Assembly (NCBI GenBank): GCA_030435675.1
Contig: CM059621.1
Location: forward strand, 8,432,001-8,496,000
Source: Steinernema hermaphroditum
Taxonomy: Eukaryota; Nematoda; Chromadorea; Rhabditida; Steinernematidae
Reading direction: 5' to 3'
DNA: 64,000 nt
Position numbers and translations under genes: made by a program. The notes below the pieces were generated by a model, which saw only the letters and a program-made list of their open reading frames with translations, made no database searches and was not told the origin of the DNA. This document shows positions 24,187 through 35,417 of the stretch, piece after piece. How positions within the stretch are numbered: position 1 is the first letter of the stretch; every line of letters begins with the position of its first letter.

Positions 24187-26063
24187 TTACGCCGCGAGGC
24201 CGAGGGCGAGGCGCGTCTCCTCGGCGTAGAACCGGACGTCGAACTCGCTATCTTCGGCCATCTTCGACAGCAGCGGTTTCAGCTCGCTGTTTAGCGTCCT
24301 AGGAGTGCACCTATAGCGGGGAAGAACCATGGAGGGGACTCACTGATTGTCGAGGACTTTTCCGATGTGGAGGAGCGACTTGGCGGCGTTGAAGCGGACG
24401 TTGGGCACGTGGTCCTCGCTCATCTGCGAAACGATCGGGAAGATCTCCTTGAGGGTGTGGTCCTTGCCGAGGGCGCCCGAGAGCGTGTTGAAGCAGAAGA
24501 GACAGGTCATGCGGTGCAGGTAGTTGCTGTCCTTCGCCAGCTCCGCCACCTTCGGCATCACCTTCTTCACCGCCCACTCCTGTCCGAACTTCTCCACCAG
24601 CTGCTTGAGGATTACGGTAGCCGCCTCGCGGATCGCGTACACTGCAAAGGAAGTTGGTTATGCTTGGATCCAAGGACTAGAGGAGACCTACCGTGATCGG
24701 TGAGCCAGGCCATGCAGAGAGGAAGGAGCTTCTCGTCGAAGAAGTCTTGGCCGAGCTGCTGGGCGAGGAGGGGCATGTACTCGACGATGGCGAGACGAAC
24801 GCGCCACTTGCCGTCCTCGGCGAGGTCGACGATGGCCGGGAGGAGCGACTGGGTGAGCTGGTTGACGCCGATGACGTCGTTGACCTTCTCCAGGGAGGAG
24901 ATGATGTTGAGGCGCACCTCGGCGGTCTCGTCACGCAGAAGGCTCAAGTAGATGGGGAGGAGGTGCTCGACGGTGAGCTCCTTGCCGAGGAGCGGCGAAA
25001 GGCCCATGACGACGGAGGCGAGGGCCACCTTGACGTGCTGGTTGGGGTCGGTGATGAGGTCTTTGACGACGGGGATGATGTGTGTGAGGATGGCCTTCTC
25101 GCGACCGGCGGCCGGGAGGCCCTCGCAGAAGGAGGTGATGCGGGCGGCGGCGATTCCTCGGACCTCACCCTCAACGTCCTTGAGGAGGGCGTTGAAGGCG
25201 GGCACCAGGTCGTTTAGGGCGATCTCGGGCCCAACGGCCGTCTGAAGTTCGGTCAGCTTCTCGGCGACCATGTAGCGGACGCGCCAGCTCTTGTCCTCGA
25301 TGAGGTTGATGAGCAGGGGCTTGATGAGGTCCATTCGGACGCCGTCGTTAAGGATGGAGGCGATGGCGATGCCGGCCTCGACGGAGAGGAGCCGCACGGA
25401 GTCCTGTTCATCCTGCGCCAGGTCGCTGAACATGGGGAAGATGTCGTCCTTGAGGGCGTCGTTCTCGAACACCTTCGCGAACTCGCCGAGCTTCGACGCC
25501 GCCGCCCGACGCACCATCGGGGTGTCGTCGCGGCAGAGGACGCGGAAGAGCCCCTTCAGCTCGTTCTTGGTGCCCGGGTTGGCGCGGGGGTACGCGACGC
25601 TGAAGAGACCACACGCTGAGGTGCGCGAGGTGAACCAGTCGCCTTTGGCGAGACGCACAACCATCGGGATGAAGTACTCCTCGAGGGCGGAGGTGCTGTG
25701 CTTGTCGGCGATCTTCTTAAGACTCTCGACGGCCTTGTCGCGGACGACGGTCTCCTCCACCGTGGCCAGGTTCTCCAGGGGTGGAAGGAGGACGTGCACG
25801 TGCTCGGAGCCGCCCACCAGGGGTGTGAATGAGCCGAGCTGGTCGGCCAGGGCCAGAAGCACCTCATCTTCGTCGTAGATGGTGTCCGTGAGGAACTGGA
25901 TGAGTTCGTTGCGCGTGCGCTCCACGCCGAGTGCCAGGGCGATGGTGGAGAGCTTTCGGATGGAGTTGAGCCGCAGCTGAACGTCCTCGTTGCGGAGCTC
26001 GTCGATGAGAACGGCGATCGGGTAGAGGTTCTCCTCTTCGGCGGCGGGCGCTGTGGAAGCCAT
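24187..26063 (-). CDS. paa-1: PP2A scaffold (A/PR65) subunit
   Basis: Exons 26063-24692, 24641-24344 and 24298-24187 join in frame to 593 aa, matching the 589 aa of human PR65. The protein is a solenoid of about 15 HEAT repeats; repeated D-x-x-x-x-VR motifs are visible ([82 protein letters not shown]). It starts [20 protein letters not shown], like animal PR65. It scaffolds the catalytic C and regulatory B subunits of protein phosphatase 2A in cytosol and nucleus and is an essential housekeeping protein, in line with the strong G/C-ending codon bias. TTTCAG lies just before the ATG. The 3' end converges on the bHLH gene, only 199 bp away; TTTATT at 24043 gives a minus-strand AATAAA. Confidence 0.97.
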
Positions 26064-27230
26064 GTTCTGAAACGTGAGGCTTCGGGTTAGAGGAGCGGGG
26101 GGAGTCGCGCACAAATCGACGAATCGGAAGTGTCAAACTTTTGAAATTGATGTGTGATGTAACATGTGTCCTGACACGAAAAGGTTTGAAGTTTTATAAT
26201 TCGCCATAAGGTCGTCCCTCCTTGCAGCCAGGAAGGTCCACTTTGCAGATATCGATCTGTTCTTAGGTTTGTTGTCACCGAGAACCTAACGCAGTCACTA
26301 CTTGTACTGTTTCTATTGTAGTCAGTCTTATCAGCTCCGAGAGACGTTCCCTCTTTCGTCACATGGAACGAATCGAAAAGTGACGAAATAACTCAAAATA
26401 GAATATTCTGGAAAATAGGGACGCGAGTGAAATCATAAAAAGAAGCCGAGGGAACCGTTTGTCCCCGACCCAGTGTGGTCGAGGGCGCCAAACAGTTCCC
26501 CGTAGAGGTGGACAACCCTGACTATATTGTGGCGCTAAGTATGCAAAGGGAAAGTTGGAGGCGAAAGGCGACTTCGGGACGGAGGGGTGAAGAAGAAGCG
26601 CCTGCCGACGCAGTGGTGGTGGACGCGAGCGAAGGCGGCGGCGGTGCTCCGCGGCCGCATTGATTGAGGAAGCGATGCGGGCGCGGGAGCCAGAGAAATC
26701 ACGCTACCGTAGTCGAGACGCGCAGTACGGTCGTGGTGGGAGGCAGCGTCCCGAAGAGTGGCACAGAGGTGCACAGGGGAGAGAGAGCAAGAGATCAGTG
26801 CTTATGTACTCAAAGAGTAGTTGCTATCTCGGAGAATTTAGAAAAGCTGCGTAAGTCTTTGATTATGAATAAATTCAGAGCTGAAAGGTTGATTTTTTCG
26901 AACTCAATATCTACTTATATACGGACGATTTGTTGAATTGATTTGCGGAACTTTCCGCTACCACCTTGACTGGGGTCGTTCTTTCCTGGTCATCATTAAC
27001 TTCATGTCGGAAAGAAGACTTAAGATTGCTATGGATTTTATAGATTGCGCCAAATATCAAAACACGGCGATGTTTCGAACCGCACGCAATAGTGTTTGTA
27101 TGGACTTTGACGGAAAGCGGCTACTTAGCGAAATGCGGACGAGCTGATGGATTACGGGAGACTAGCCTACTTGTGACGCATATCAAATCCACAAAACGGA
27201 TGAGCCTCTAAGAAACGTGTTACGAATGCA
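26064..27230. other. intergenic, upstream of the PP2A subunit
   Basis: No supported gene. A GC-rich, GAGG/GCGG-rich patch at 26460-26700 is open on the plus strand but is low-complexity and lacks splice or domain support; it may be promoter or 5' leader sequence of the divergent neighbourhood. Confidence 0.45.
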
Positions 27231-27323
27231 CTTCTTACTGAAGCGCCATCTAAGAAAGAAGTAAATGACTCTCTAGAGAATTTATACGTACGAATCTCTA
27301 ATGGTATCATGCAAGGATTTTAC

Positions 27324-28134
27324 CTTTCCTTTAGCGCTCTTCGTCGCCATCAGTTTCAAGCCCATAGGGAACGAAGTTTCGATTCCTCCGAACGCTGAAG
27401 GAGAGCTTAAATTGTGCTATGCCTGCAACTCACCCAAGTAGGAGGCGAAGGAAGAGAAGAGATTCTCGGCGACGGATGTCACGAAGTTCCAGCTGATGCC
27501 CATCTGAGTAGAGCCACAGCTCTTCAGCCACTCCTAAGCCGAACGCTGTGGCGACATTCAGATTTAGCTTTGACGCAAGACTTCCATCAGTTAATGAGGT
27601 ACCGGATGAGCCTTTGGCTCTTTGCTGTTGAGTCATCTGTGGGTGGGCAGTGTGGTGAAATAATGCTCTATTTCCTCACGAATTGATAATACAGGTACAT
27701 GTCGACGTGACCCTTGTACTTAACTTCATATGTAACCAGTAAGGGAAGGGACGTGCCTCCGTGGTGTAAAGGTAACAAGATGGCTTTTACCATACTGTTG
27801 ATCTTTGTGCTCTTTTCTATGCCATCTGGATTGCTTAGATTCTTTCATAACAGATACAGAATACCAATTTATATTTCGACAAATTCTCAACAAATGTGCT
27901 TAGAACGGGCCTTCTTCGAGCGGGCCAGAGCTTCTTGGCGACGTCCTGCATCTGCTGTTCGGAGAAGTGCAGCATGCTCATGATCCTCTAAAGACAGATC
28001 AGTCCTCGGCGATCCAGTGATCGAACCTGGAGGTGTTCCCTGCTGTCGCCCTTGTTCATGAGGTAGCAGTAGAAGGCGTCGTGGAGGAAACGAAGGGCGA
28101 TCCGGTCCTACGTCAGCTGCTCGATGATTTTGTC
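27324..28134 (-). pseudogene. 3' fragment of a GRIP-domain golgin gene
   Basis: Four exon-like blocks lie in order on the minus strand. 28134-28027 encodes LRFLHDAFYCYLMNKGD, followed by SREHLQ. The block from 27987 begins RIMSMLHFSEQQMQDVAKKL; together these match the golgin GRIP domain, which anchors trans-Golgi coiled coils via Arl1. Then 27503-27434 (MGISWNFVTSVAENLFSSF) and 27394-27324 (FGGIETSFPMGLKLMATKSA) follow, with intact GT/AG borders and consistent phase, possibly the C-terminal tail. An in-frame TAG at 28108-28110 interrupts the first block, unless it serves as the splice acceptor. The long coiled coil that precedes GRIP in real golgins is absent: upstream is the dispersed repeat at 28.23 kb, then another gene. 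I read it as a truncated copy; it could be transcribed. GRIP assignment is by pattern only, and the last two blocks are not recognised. Confidence 0.4.
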
Positions 28135-28224
28135 CTGAGCCGACCCTTTAGGGCGCCACGTGGACAGCCTCCTACCTCGATGATGGAAATATTTCAAAAC
28201 ACCGATGGCGATTGGTCGGGTCAT

Positions 28225-28275
28225 CCGTTCGCTCTTTCAGAAATGAGTTGAGTGAGCGGTCGTTTTTGGCCATCC
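28225..28275 (-). repeat. dispersed ~50-bp repeat, copy 2
   Basis: Closely related to 12340-12404 over the core CGTTCGCTCTTTCAGAAAT...GAGCGGTCGTTTT. On the minus strand it starts with an ATG (28275 region) and reads MAKNDRSLNSFLKERTDDP, directly abutting the truncated GRIP-domain block. It may mark the breakpoint of that duplication. Confidence 0.5.
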
Positions 28276-28426
28276 TTGTTGGCGCAATGATCCGTCTGGA
28301 ATGTCAAGGTGCCTCTTGTACTGTGCCTCTAATGCCGTTGATCCGGGAGGATAAATGTATATTTTAGCTCAAAGTTACTGGCAGCTATAATATAAACTCG
28401 ATGCACATCACAAAAATAGAGAGAAT

Positions 28427-28715
28427 TCAAACGGGACTGTAATGGTCCAACTTCGAGCCTCTTGTGTCGATGGAAAAGACGGACTGCCGGGGTCGGCTGG
28501 CGAATCGACTTCTCGCGGACTTCACCATCGACTTGGAGTGCCTTAGGAAGTACTTCTTGAACTGCGAGGCGATGCAAAGGAAAATGGCGAACGCTATCAT
28601 CACACAGCCTCTGAAAGGGGCAGTCTGGTCGTGGAGCTTCACGTTCCACCTACATGATCGTGCCAACATCGCTGTCGCCGTACGGGGAAGGAGAAGGTCC
28701 TACTTGAGTGGTCAT
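28427..28715 (-). CDS. small single-pass membrane protein (81 aa)
   Basis: Exons 28715-28654 and 28610-28427 join in phase 2 across a 43-bp GTAGGT...TTTCAG intron. The protein is MTTQVGPSPSPYGDSDVGTI, then a span GCVMIAFAIFLCIA, then a basic 45-residue tail (KSMVKSARSRFASRPRQS) ending SKLDHYSPV. There is no signal peptide, so it is N-out/C-in if the positive-inside rule holds. The phase-2 intron placed just before the membrane span is the same arrangement as in the six-cysteine genes next door, but the cysteine module is missing. It may be a derived or truncated relative, or unrelated. The codon usage and splice sites look real; the function is unknown. Confidence 0.55.
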
Positions 28716-28923
28716 GGGTGGGTGAACGACGGGAAGGACCACACGAAGTGCTCGATTCCCCGTCTCCCTTCCAAATCGGATCAGCGCCCTCTCCCCAGAG
28801 GCGTTGTTTTCCGTCCGACGATCGAATCGATACCTTAGGGAGAGGCGAAAACAGAGTTGGGAACAGGATGGCTGCAGCCAAGATGCGCGCCACTCGTCAA
28901 CAACCCCACTCCGTGGCGCCAGC

Positions 28924-29792
28924 ATGCCGTTCTCGGTGTCGGGCAGTTTCATCGAATGCTTCTCCTCCATAGAGTCCTGTAGGCCCTTCGACCTCTGCGT
29001 CCCGAAACGCTTTTGTTTAGGCAGGGCGCTCTGCTCGTTCGGCGAATGTTTCTACGTCGACGCGTGCAACGAGCGCGCCGACGCCAACTACTACTGCTCC
29101 GCGGTCAATCCCTACAAGGCCATGTGAGTGTAAACACCGAAGGCGCCAAGGATTGATTCGGTCGACAGTGCGGCGCTGTGATAAGTGGTTTGGCGAATTG
29201 CTGCAAGATTACAGAGGTGCACTGTTTGATCTCCAGAGTGCATGATGAGGTGCACTTCTTGATAGGAATGTTTACGTTTGGGATAGATTCTGTGAAACAA
29301 ACGATTTATTTGTTTTGTGACATTTGGTAGAACCGTTTAGGGGATGTCTTATCCCAGGGGGTTACATTGTAGATTTAAGAGAATTCTACGGCAGAATTAT
29401 GGACCTTGGAGATGTGAGTGTGTGTAGCGCCGATTTGCTTCCGCAGAGCTCTCCTACCGTAATCCACTGGCATTCTTTCTTCATCTAATAATTCATGTTA
29501 TAACGCAAGAAAAAGAATTCAAAAATCGATTGATTTCAAGAGGTAAAATAAGTGTGACTCGCCTGCAGCCTATCTGGCCTCATGCGATAAAATATGTCTT
29601 TGCAGCTTCCTCGCCCTTGGCGCGCTCTTCGTCCTCTTCCTCTGCTGCTGCGCCGGTTTCAGCTTCTGCGTGTGGAATTCGATGCAGCGGCGACGTCGCC
29701 TGGACGAACCCACCTACGTCCTCACCCAGCCCTCTCACCACAACATGCAGTTCTACCACCCTCGGCCGGCCAGCAGATCCCCCAAATACTGA
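28924..29792 (+). CDS. six-cysteine mini membrane protein, paralogue A
   Basis: Exons 28924-28978 (55 bp), 29021-29123 and 29606-29792 give 114 aa. The N-terminus has no signal peptide and leads straight into a six-Cys module: C at residue 12 (FIECFSSIESC), spacing C-x6-C-x3-C-x4-C-x5-C-x10-C, ending YYCSAVNPYKAI. A membrane span follows (FLALGALFVLFLCCCAGFSF) with clustered cysteines at the cytosolic side (possible palmitoylation), then RRRR and a tail with PTYV and HHNMQFYHPRP. Intron 1 is 42 bp with no stop, so both spliced and retained forms keep frame. Topology by charge is N-out/C-in. First member of a five-gene family; function unknown. AATAAA lies at 29822. Confidence 0.75.
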
Positions 29793-29949
29793 CTGACCCC
29801 TACTGTATCCGCTTTCCGAGCAATAAACTCGTCGACAATTACTGACAAGTCGGGATGAGTCGCCCAGGGGCAAGAAACAGGAATTCCCGCGCAGTTCCAC
29901 GTGTTCGGTGGTGCCGAAAACGGAAACTCACTGTCAGAAAGGCTTCGGG

Positions 29950-30681
29950 ATGGCGCTGACGGTGACCGGCAGTTTCGAGTGCTTCTCTTCCGTCGACCTC
30001 TGTGGGCCCCCAGAAGGGGATGTCTCTAGTTCGGGCGGTTTAGGCGAGTCCGAGTGCGTTTCAGGAAAGTGCTACTTCGTGGACGTCTGCAACGGAGAAT
30101 CCGAGGCCTTCTTCTGTTCGACCTTCAACCCCTACGTCTTTCTGTGAGTTGATCTATGGGAGCCGCGCTAGAGAGTACAAAGGAAGCCGCGGTGTGACCC
30201 TTTTCTCAAAAACGTCTTGTCGCCCCAAAGGCTAATTGATGCGCACGGAGACAAAGGCGTTGTGGGACAAGCACGCGCGGCGGGAACCGGATGTCTCTCG
30301 CGGTCTTCGGTAGGAGCGAACAGAAAACAGAACTAGCCATAACTTGATTCATTTTGTATAACACAAAACGATCCTCGAGTTGTTTTCCACCCACGGTAGT
30401 CTTTCACTGGCAAATACAAACCTACACATAAGAGGCTATCAGATACCAACACGATAATCGCCAAACAAGCTCCGAATCGATACAAAAGTGCCCCTTGCAG
30501 CTTCGGAAGCCTAACCGGCATCGCGGCTTTCCTCCTCCTCTGCTTTGGGGGAGCGCTATTCTGCATCTGGAAGCGGATCCGCTCCTTCCGGAAGAAAACC
30601 TTCGCCCTTCCAGTCGATCACCCGATTACGGTCCAAATGCCGAAACCCGCAGATCCAGAAGAGTCCAAGTTGCCAGTCTGA
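29950..30681 (+). CDS. six-cysteine mini membrane protein, paralogue B
   Basis: Exons 29950-30001, 30044-30143 and 30501-30681 give 110 aa. It begins MALTVTGSFECFSSVDLC, very close to paralogue A (SGSFIECFSSIESC), with spacing C-x6-C-x3-C-x4-C-x5-C-x8-C and the block FFCSTFNPYVFL before the span LTGIAAFLLLCFGGALFCIW. The tail is basic (KRIRSFRKK), then acidic/proline-rich (MPKPADPEESKLPV). Intron 1 is again exactly 42 bp and stop-free. It sits only 157 bp after paralogue A in the same orientation, the expected outcome of tandem duplication; such spacing would also allow an operon, which I cannot test here. Confidence 0.75.
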
Positions 30682-30872
30682 TGTTTCCAAGGCTTGGCAA
30701 CTCTGATAAATACCTTAAATGAGTTTTTTTGTTTTCGAGCGCGGCACAGCGCGATGTTATCTTCAGGCTGGCGCGTCTCCGCTGAACGCCCCGAAACCAG
30801 TCGCGCTGTTTTCGGTGGCGAAAACAGCGCCAAGTGCGCCCGTGTGACCCCAGGCTCCGGCGGTCCCCCAAG

Positions 30873-33800
30873 ATGTCCCTCAACTCCGTCTCCACCTTCC
30901 TCGAGTGCCATCGCAACGACACTTCCTGTGAGTTCCTACTTTTCTTAGAGGGTCCTCTCAGTGCATCTCGGGGAATCGCCTTACAGGCTCGGTGATATCA
31001 CTTCTTTGATGTCAACTTCTTATCGGTTCCGCCGCGTGCAGGTCGACCCAAAGACCAAACTCTAAACAACCACTTTCACGGTTCATTGACAAAAACCTTC
31101 CGCAAACGTAATTTTGAACTTGAACGTCGTAGTTTGTGAGGCAGCAAGAAGACAGCGTCATCGCAACTGATCCCAACGACGGCTGATCCCACGATGTCCA
31201 AATAGCTTTTGACGGTGTACCGACAGTTGCGCGAAAAATAATTCGTGGCCGGATAGGTGGTCGTGATCGGCATAGGTACTATGGCCGGTTTATTACCGGT
31301 ACTATTAGATAGCGTAAGCTTTAGCTTTTCTATTCATAGGCTTAAACTGAGTTACGCCTAAGAGTGGGTTTAGCTACGCAAAAATAGTTGCGTTAGCATT
31401 GTACCCTCTGAGAGAGACAATCAATCTTTGATTCCTATAGACATATTAGTAAGGCTAAAGGAACATGCCTATAAAATTTAGGCTGCGGGGGATCCGCAGG
31501 CGAGCCCTTTATTCATTTTTTTCGAAGGGGCCTACCATCCATGCTTGGCTTAGGCTCTTGCTTAAACTTAAATTTTTCGCGCAACTGTCGGTACACCGTC
31601 GAAAGCTATTGGATTGGAGCATTGAAAATGGGATACCTGATGAACATTCATTTTTCTCGTCATGTTTAGACTTGTGGCAAAATGGATGGATGATTTGTGG
31701 AGTGCAGTGAACTCTCACCCCACACTATGATTCGACACTTGTCCATTGCATTCCTCTTGATGTTAGAGGTCTTTTCATTTTTTATGGTCATTTTTTGGTA
31801 CCTTGAGAAAGCAAACTGCGAAGTGATGTGCGGGCTTCCTATGGTATTAATTGCGCGATGGACGGTGACCACTTTTAACCACGAGCATCCTTGGGTCTAA
31901 TCTACCGAATGCACCTATGTATGTGGTCGTAATATATCAGAACATGAGCTGATCTCAAAAAGATGGTCGTTTCGGATAATCGGATTTGACCATGTTTTGT
32001 TAACTCCAACATTTCTAACTGGTTAAGTACCGTAACAGAGAATGGGGATATACAGCAGATAGCCCTCACTCACAGCTACCATGCACGCATAGCGATTCCA
32101 CGAGTTCACTTCTACTTCAAGGAAATAGAGGCCAAATGTTTTAAAAAAAGCACACTTCAGGAATGGTGCCTGAAACCTCACATTTTCAAGTTGACCCCCA
32201 GAATGGCTCTCCATTTTGAGCTGCGAGATTCTTTTTTTACTATTTATGTAGCACTCTCTTAACTCTATCTAACCGTTATATGTGCTTGTCCACAAAGGGC
32301 GACACCAGAAGAAATCACTTCAAATAAGACAAAGAGACATTTTTTTACTTGAAATCCCTTGTATTCTATGAAAGAGGGATCCGCCTTTCGCCCGAGAAGT
32401 GGTCTGTAGTTGTCCAGTCAAATGGTGAATACCTTGAAGTGAAATGGTTGAAAAAATACATATAAACAATCAGTGCAAAAGTGTCCCATTTTCACTGCTC
32501 CAACCCAATATTTGGACATCTTGGGATCAGTTGTCCGTGGAATCAGCCGTCCATAGGATCAGTTGTCCTTGGGATCAGTTGTCTGGGATCAGTTGTCCTG
32601 GGATCAGTTGTCTTGGGATCAGTTGTACCCGACCAAAGAGAACAGTGCTGTAACACAATTTCTTGATGGCATACTGTAGTATCCTTTTCGTGGTTGTTGT
32701 CTGCAGATGGTGACCATCGACCATCTGAGCTCCAATTTTTGAAAAAAAGACCTCTCTGATCCTACAAGGAAACTTTCCCAGGTGACGGACACCAGTCAGT
32801 CTCAGATGAGGTGGTGTTAGAAAATGGACCCAGGAGTCAAACGCACATAAGCTCGCCAGATGGCGCATCTTGGTCGAAACGAGGGCAGTTTGAGTACAAC
32901 ACATAAGTTAGAAATTGGCTAGCGGTCAGAAATTGGTCAGTGCAAACACCTTCGTAAACACCTTCGTTACGGGTTTATTTCTCTTGTTGTTCTCAAAACG
33001 CTACACATCAGACCCATCGTTGTGACCTTCAGCCCTACTCAATAGCACAGCGGGTGAACCATCAGAGCAGCTGGCGGCGTGGACGTCGGAGTTGTGGCGC
33101 TTCTTCGGGCTTGAGTGGCGGCGCGGGTGGTTTCTGGAACTATGGCTTCCTGGTGTCCCACTTGTTGAATAAAAAATGAAAAGAACAAATTGGCACCAAC
33201 ACGAAGGTCAATCAGTTCTCCTAGCGAATATTAATCAAAATGAAAAGTAGCCGAAGTGGAGAAGGTACCGGATAACTGACGATACGATGATGCGCCTAGT
33301 AACCGTGTAAAAGTGCGCCCTGGCTTACCTTTTTTTCAAGGGTCAATCATTGTAGAAATCCCTGTATGTGAGTGGTCGAAACAAATGGCGGGGAACGATG
33401 GGTGAGGAGCTCTTAGTCACGTAGAAGAACTGGTACAAGACCATGCAAGGTTATCGATAGTGTATTCAACTGTGTTTGCTGCCTACTTTCCGATCCAATT
33501 CGTCACAATTTCTGCCGCATTTTTGTCCTAAAGTGTCCAGCCGATGCACGATCTATCGATCTCTGAACCCTATCTCTACGAATATGCATTTCGCAGTTCG
33601 GTTAAGTGTTCGAAAATGAACAAATACTCAGTCGGGTCCCCTTCTTGAATGGCCCACTTTCATTAATGGTTCGGATAGGTTTAGTGGACCGAAAATTCTT
33701 TGCATTTAGGCAGTGCGGAGTGCAATGTTCCTCGGACATGCTACCAGGTGACAGAGTGCAACGACATGAAAGGGTCTTTCCACGTCTGCTCCGACAGCGA

Positions 33801-34087
33801 CCCCAACATCTTGTGGTCTGTCCTCGAGACCCTTCGATCACTTCCTCTTTTCTAGGATGCTGAGCACCTTGCTCGTCATTCTCATCGCCTGCATCTCCAT
33901 TCTGTGCTGCGCGGCCTGCATCTACGGCTCCATCATCGGAATCTCGAAATACTTCAGAGAAAGGGGAGTGGAGCCCTACTCCTCCACCGACCCCAAAGTG
34001 AGCGTCTCCACCTCGTACACCCTGAATCCGAATCCTTCCGTCAAACACTTCGATTCGACTTACAATTCCCGGAAAACCACTGTGTAG
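30873..34087 (+). CDS. six-cysteine mini membrane protein, paralogue C (2.8-kb intron)
   Basis: Exons 30873-30927 (55 bp), 33710-33815 and 33856-34087 give 130 aa. Exon 1 encodes MSLNSVSTFLECHRNDTSC and ends in the same phase as its paralogues. Exon 2 continues SAECNVPRTCYQVTEC...FHVCSDSDP (spacing x6, x3, x5, x5, x9). Exon 3 holds the span LLVILIACISILCCAACIYG and a longer tail with SKYFRERGVEPYSS and a Ser/Thr/Asn-rich end. Intron 1 is 2.8 kb, against 42 bp in A, B and E, and contains a tandem repeat and a fragment related to the tRNA-derived repeat, so it was probably enlarged by insertions. The join across that intron is inferred from phase and family match. AATAAA at 34093. Confidence 0.65.
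32521..32627. repeat. tandem repeat of GGGATCAGTTGTC
   Basis: About seven imperfect copies of a 14-18-bp unit (TTGGGATCAGTTGTCC) in the large intron of paralogue C. Units near the 3' end are shorter and more uniform. No coding or structural role is evident. Confidence 0.85.
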
Positions 34088-34761
34088 ATAGAATAAAGCA
34101 TCGTATCCAATGTGCACAAGATCGAGAGCCTTTTTAAAGTCTCGCTCACGAAAGGAACCAAACATTGCATAACAGCGAATTCCGGTTGACTTGCCCCACA
34201 GAAAACAGATCTGCAACATGGAGAACTTTGTAGCTTGTCAACTTATCAATCGCTCTACCGCCGTTCTGAATGTTCAAATGGTATTGCATGTTACACAAAT
34301 ACAACCAGTTGGTCTGATTCCGACCGCTCTTCGACTGGTCGATCTGATCGGAACGGTGTTTGGTAGACATTAATTACCTGTCTGCGTATGGATCTTGGAC
34401 TTTAGTTCGCTTGGACTGAAAATGAGTCTATAGGAAACTTGTGAAAGAAAGCACTTTCTGAGAAAAATGAGAGGAACGTCGGCTGACTTCCGCGTTTGGA
34501 AAACTGTCTTCTCTAGACTCACTGAAAAACATTGTACTGTAGAAGTGCATAACAATGACGACTCGATTCTTTTGGCATAAGAATGTATCAGTGATCTGTG
34601 TTGGAAAACCGGTCTCGATCGAAATCAGTCATAACAAATCATGTAACCATCACGAAGTTACCGTAGACCGACAGGTCGCGTTAGACTCAAGTGGCCACAG
34701 ATGAAATAACCTTTACTAGAATAGTGCGAAACTCTGCGGATAAAGACGTCTTTCCGGTCGT
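34088..34761. other. 674-bp gap between convergent paralogues C and D
   Basis: No gene seen. It contains the 3' region of paralogue C (AATAAA at 34093) and the 3' flank of the oppositely oriented paralogue D. Confidence 0.5.
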
Positions 34762-35417
34762 TCACCACCGCGTCAGGGAACGGTGATAGGCCTGCGGCAC
34801 CACGTAGGGCGGGACGTTGATGCGGTGCTTCCTTCTCCTCCGCTTCCGGCGCCATTTTCCCAGGTAGCTATAGGCGAGGAAGGCGAGAATGAGACCAAGA
34901 ATGATGCAGGCGATGATGGAGAAGACGGCGGTGATGTACCTAGACGTATCGGGGAGGTTACGGTAGGGGAGGGAGAGACTTGCAGGAGTTTGTTTGTGTG
35001 GCTGATATGCTGGTGACATGCAGGTCCGAAGGAGAAGTACTCCTCGCAGATGAGAGGACTGAAGCAGTCCCCGAACTTGCAGCTGCTTTCGCCTAGAGTG
35101 ATTTGGGAACAAGGTTTAAGTCGAAGTCAAATCTTTTAGGGAAGTTCTTCACTCAACTTCTCGAGTGACGAAGAAAGAAATCAGCACAAATCAATCAGAA
35201 ATCAAAAGCCGATCGGTAGACCAAACTTTGAAGGACTGAAAAGCTCTTAATAGGGCCAATCTGTGGCACCATCATCGATATACAATCGATGAACTCTCGA
35301 CCTTTTGTGGCACTAAGTAAGTTCCGTCCAGCTACCGTATCCCCGAAAGAAATCAAACTCACACTCCTCGATGGAGTCGAAGCACTCGGCGTAGGGCGCC
35401 ACCGTAGCGTTGGGCAT
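34762..35417 (-). CDS. six-cysteine mini membrane protein, paralogue D
   Basis: Exons 35417-35363 (55 bp), 35092-34984 and 34939-34762 give 113 aa. It begins MPNATVAPYAECFDSIEEC and continues ESSCKFGDCFSPLICEEY, keeping the spacing x6, x3, x4, x5, x9. The span is FSIIACIILGLILAFLAYSY, followed by a strongly basic block (KWRRKRRRRKHR) and PPYVVPQAYHRSLTRW. The second intron only fits the family phase if its donor is GC: it then runs 34983-34940, opens GCAAGT (the standard GC-AG consensus) and closes TCTAG. A GT donor three bases later breaks the frame. Opposite strand to A-C, so the cluster also includes an inversion. Confidence 0.7.

Noticed and set aside
24693..25878. Plus-strand frames over the PP2A scaffold gene
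   Set aside because: Antisense shadows of highly biased codons; the minus strand encodes an unmistakable HEAT-repeat protein.
32521..32627. CRISPR array
   Set aside because: Units are head-to-tail with no unique spacers; it is a simple tandem repeat in a eukaryotic intron.
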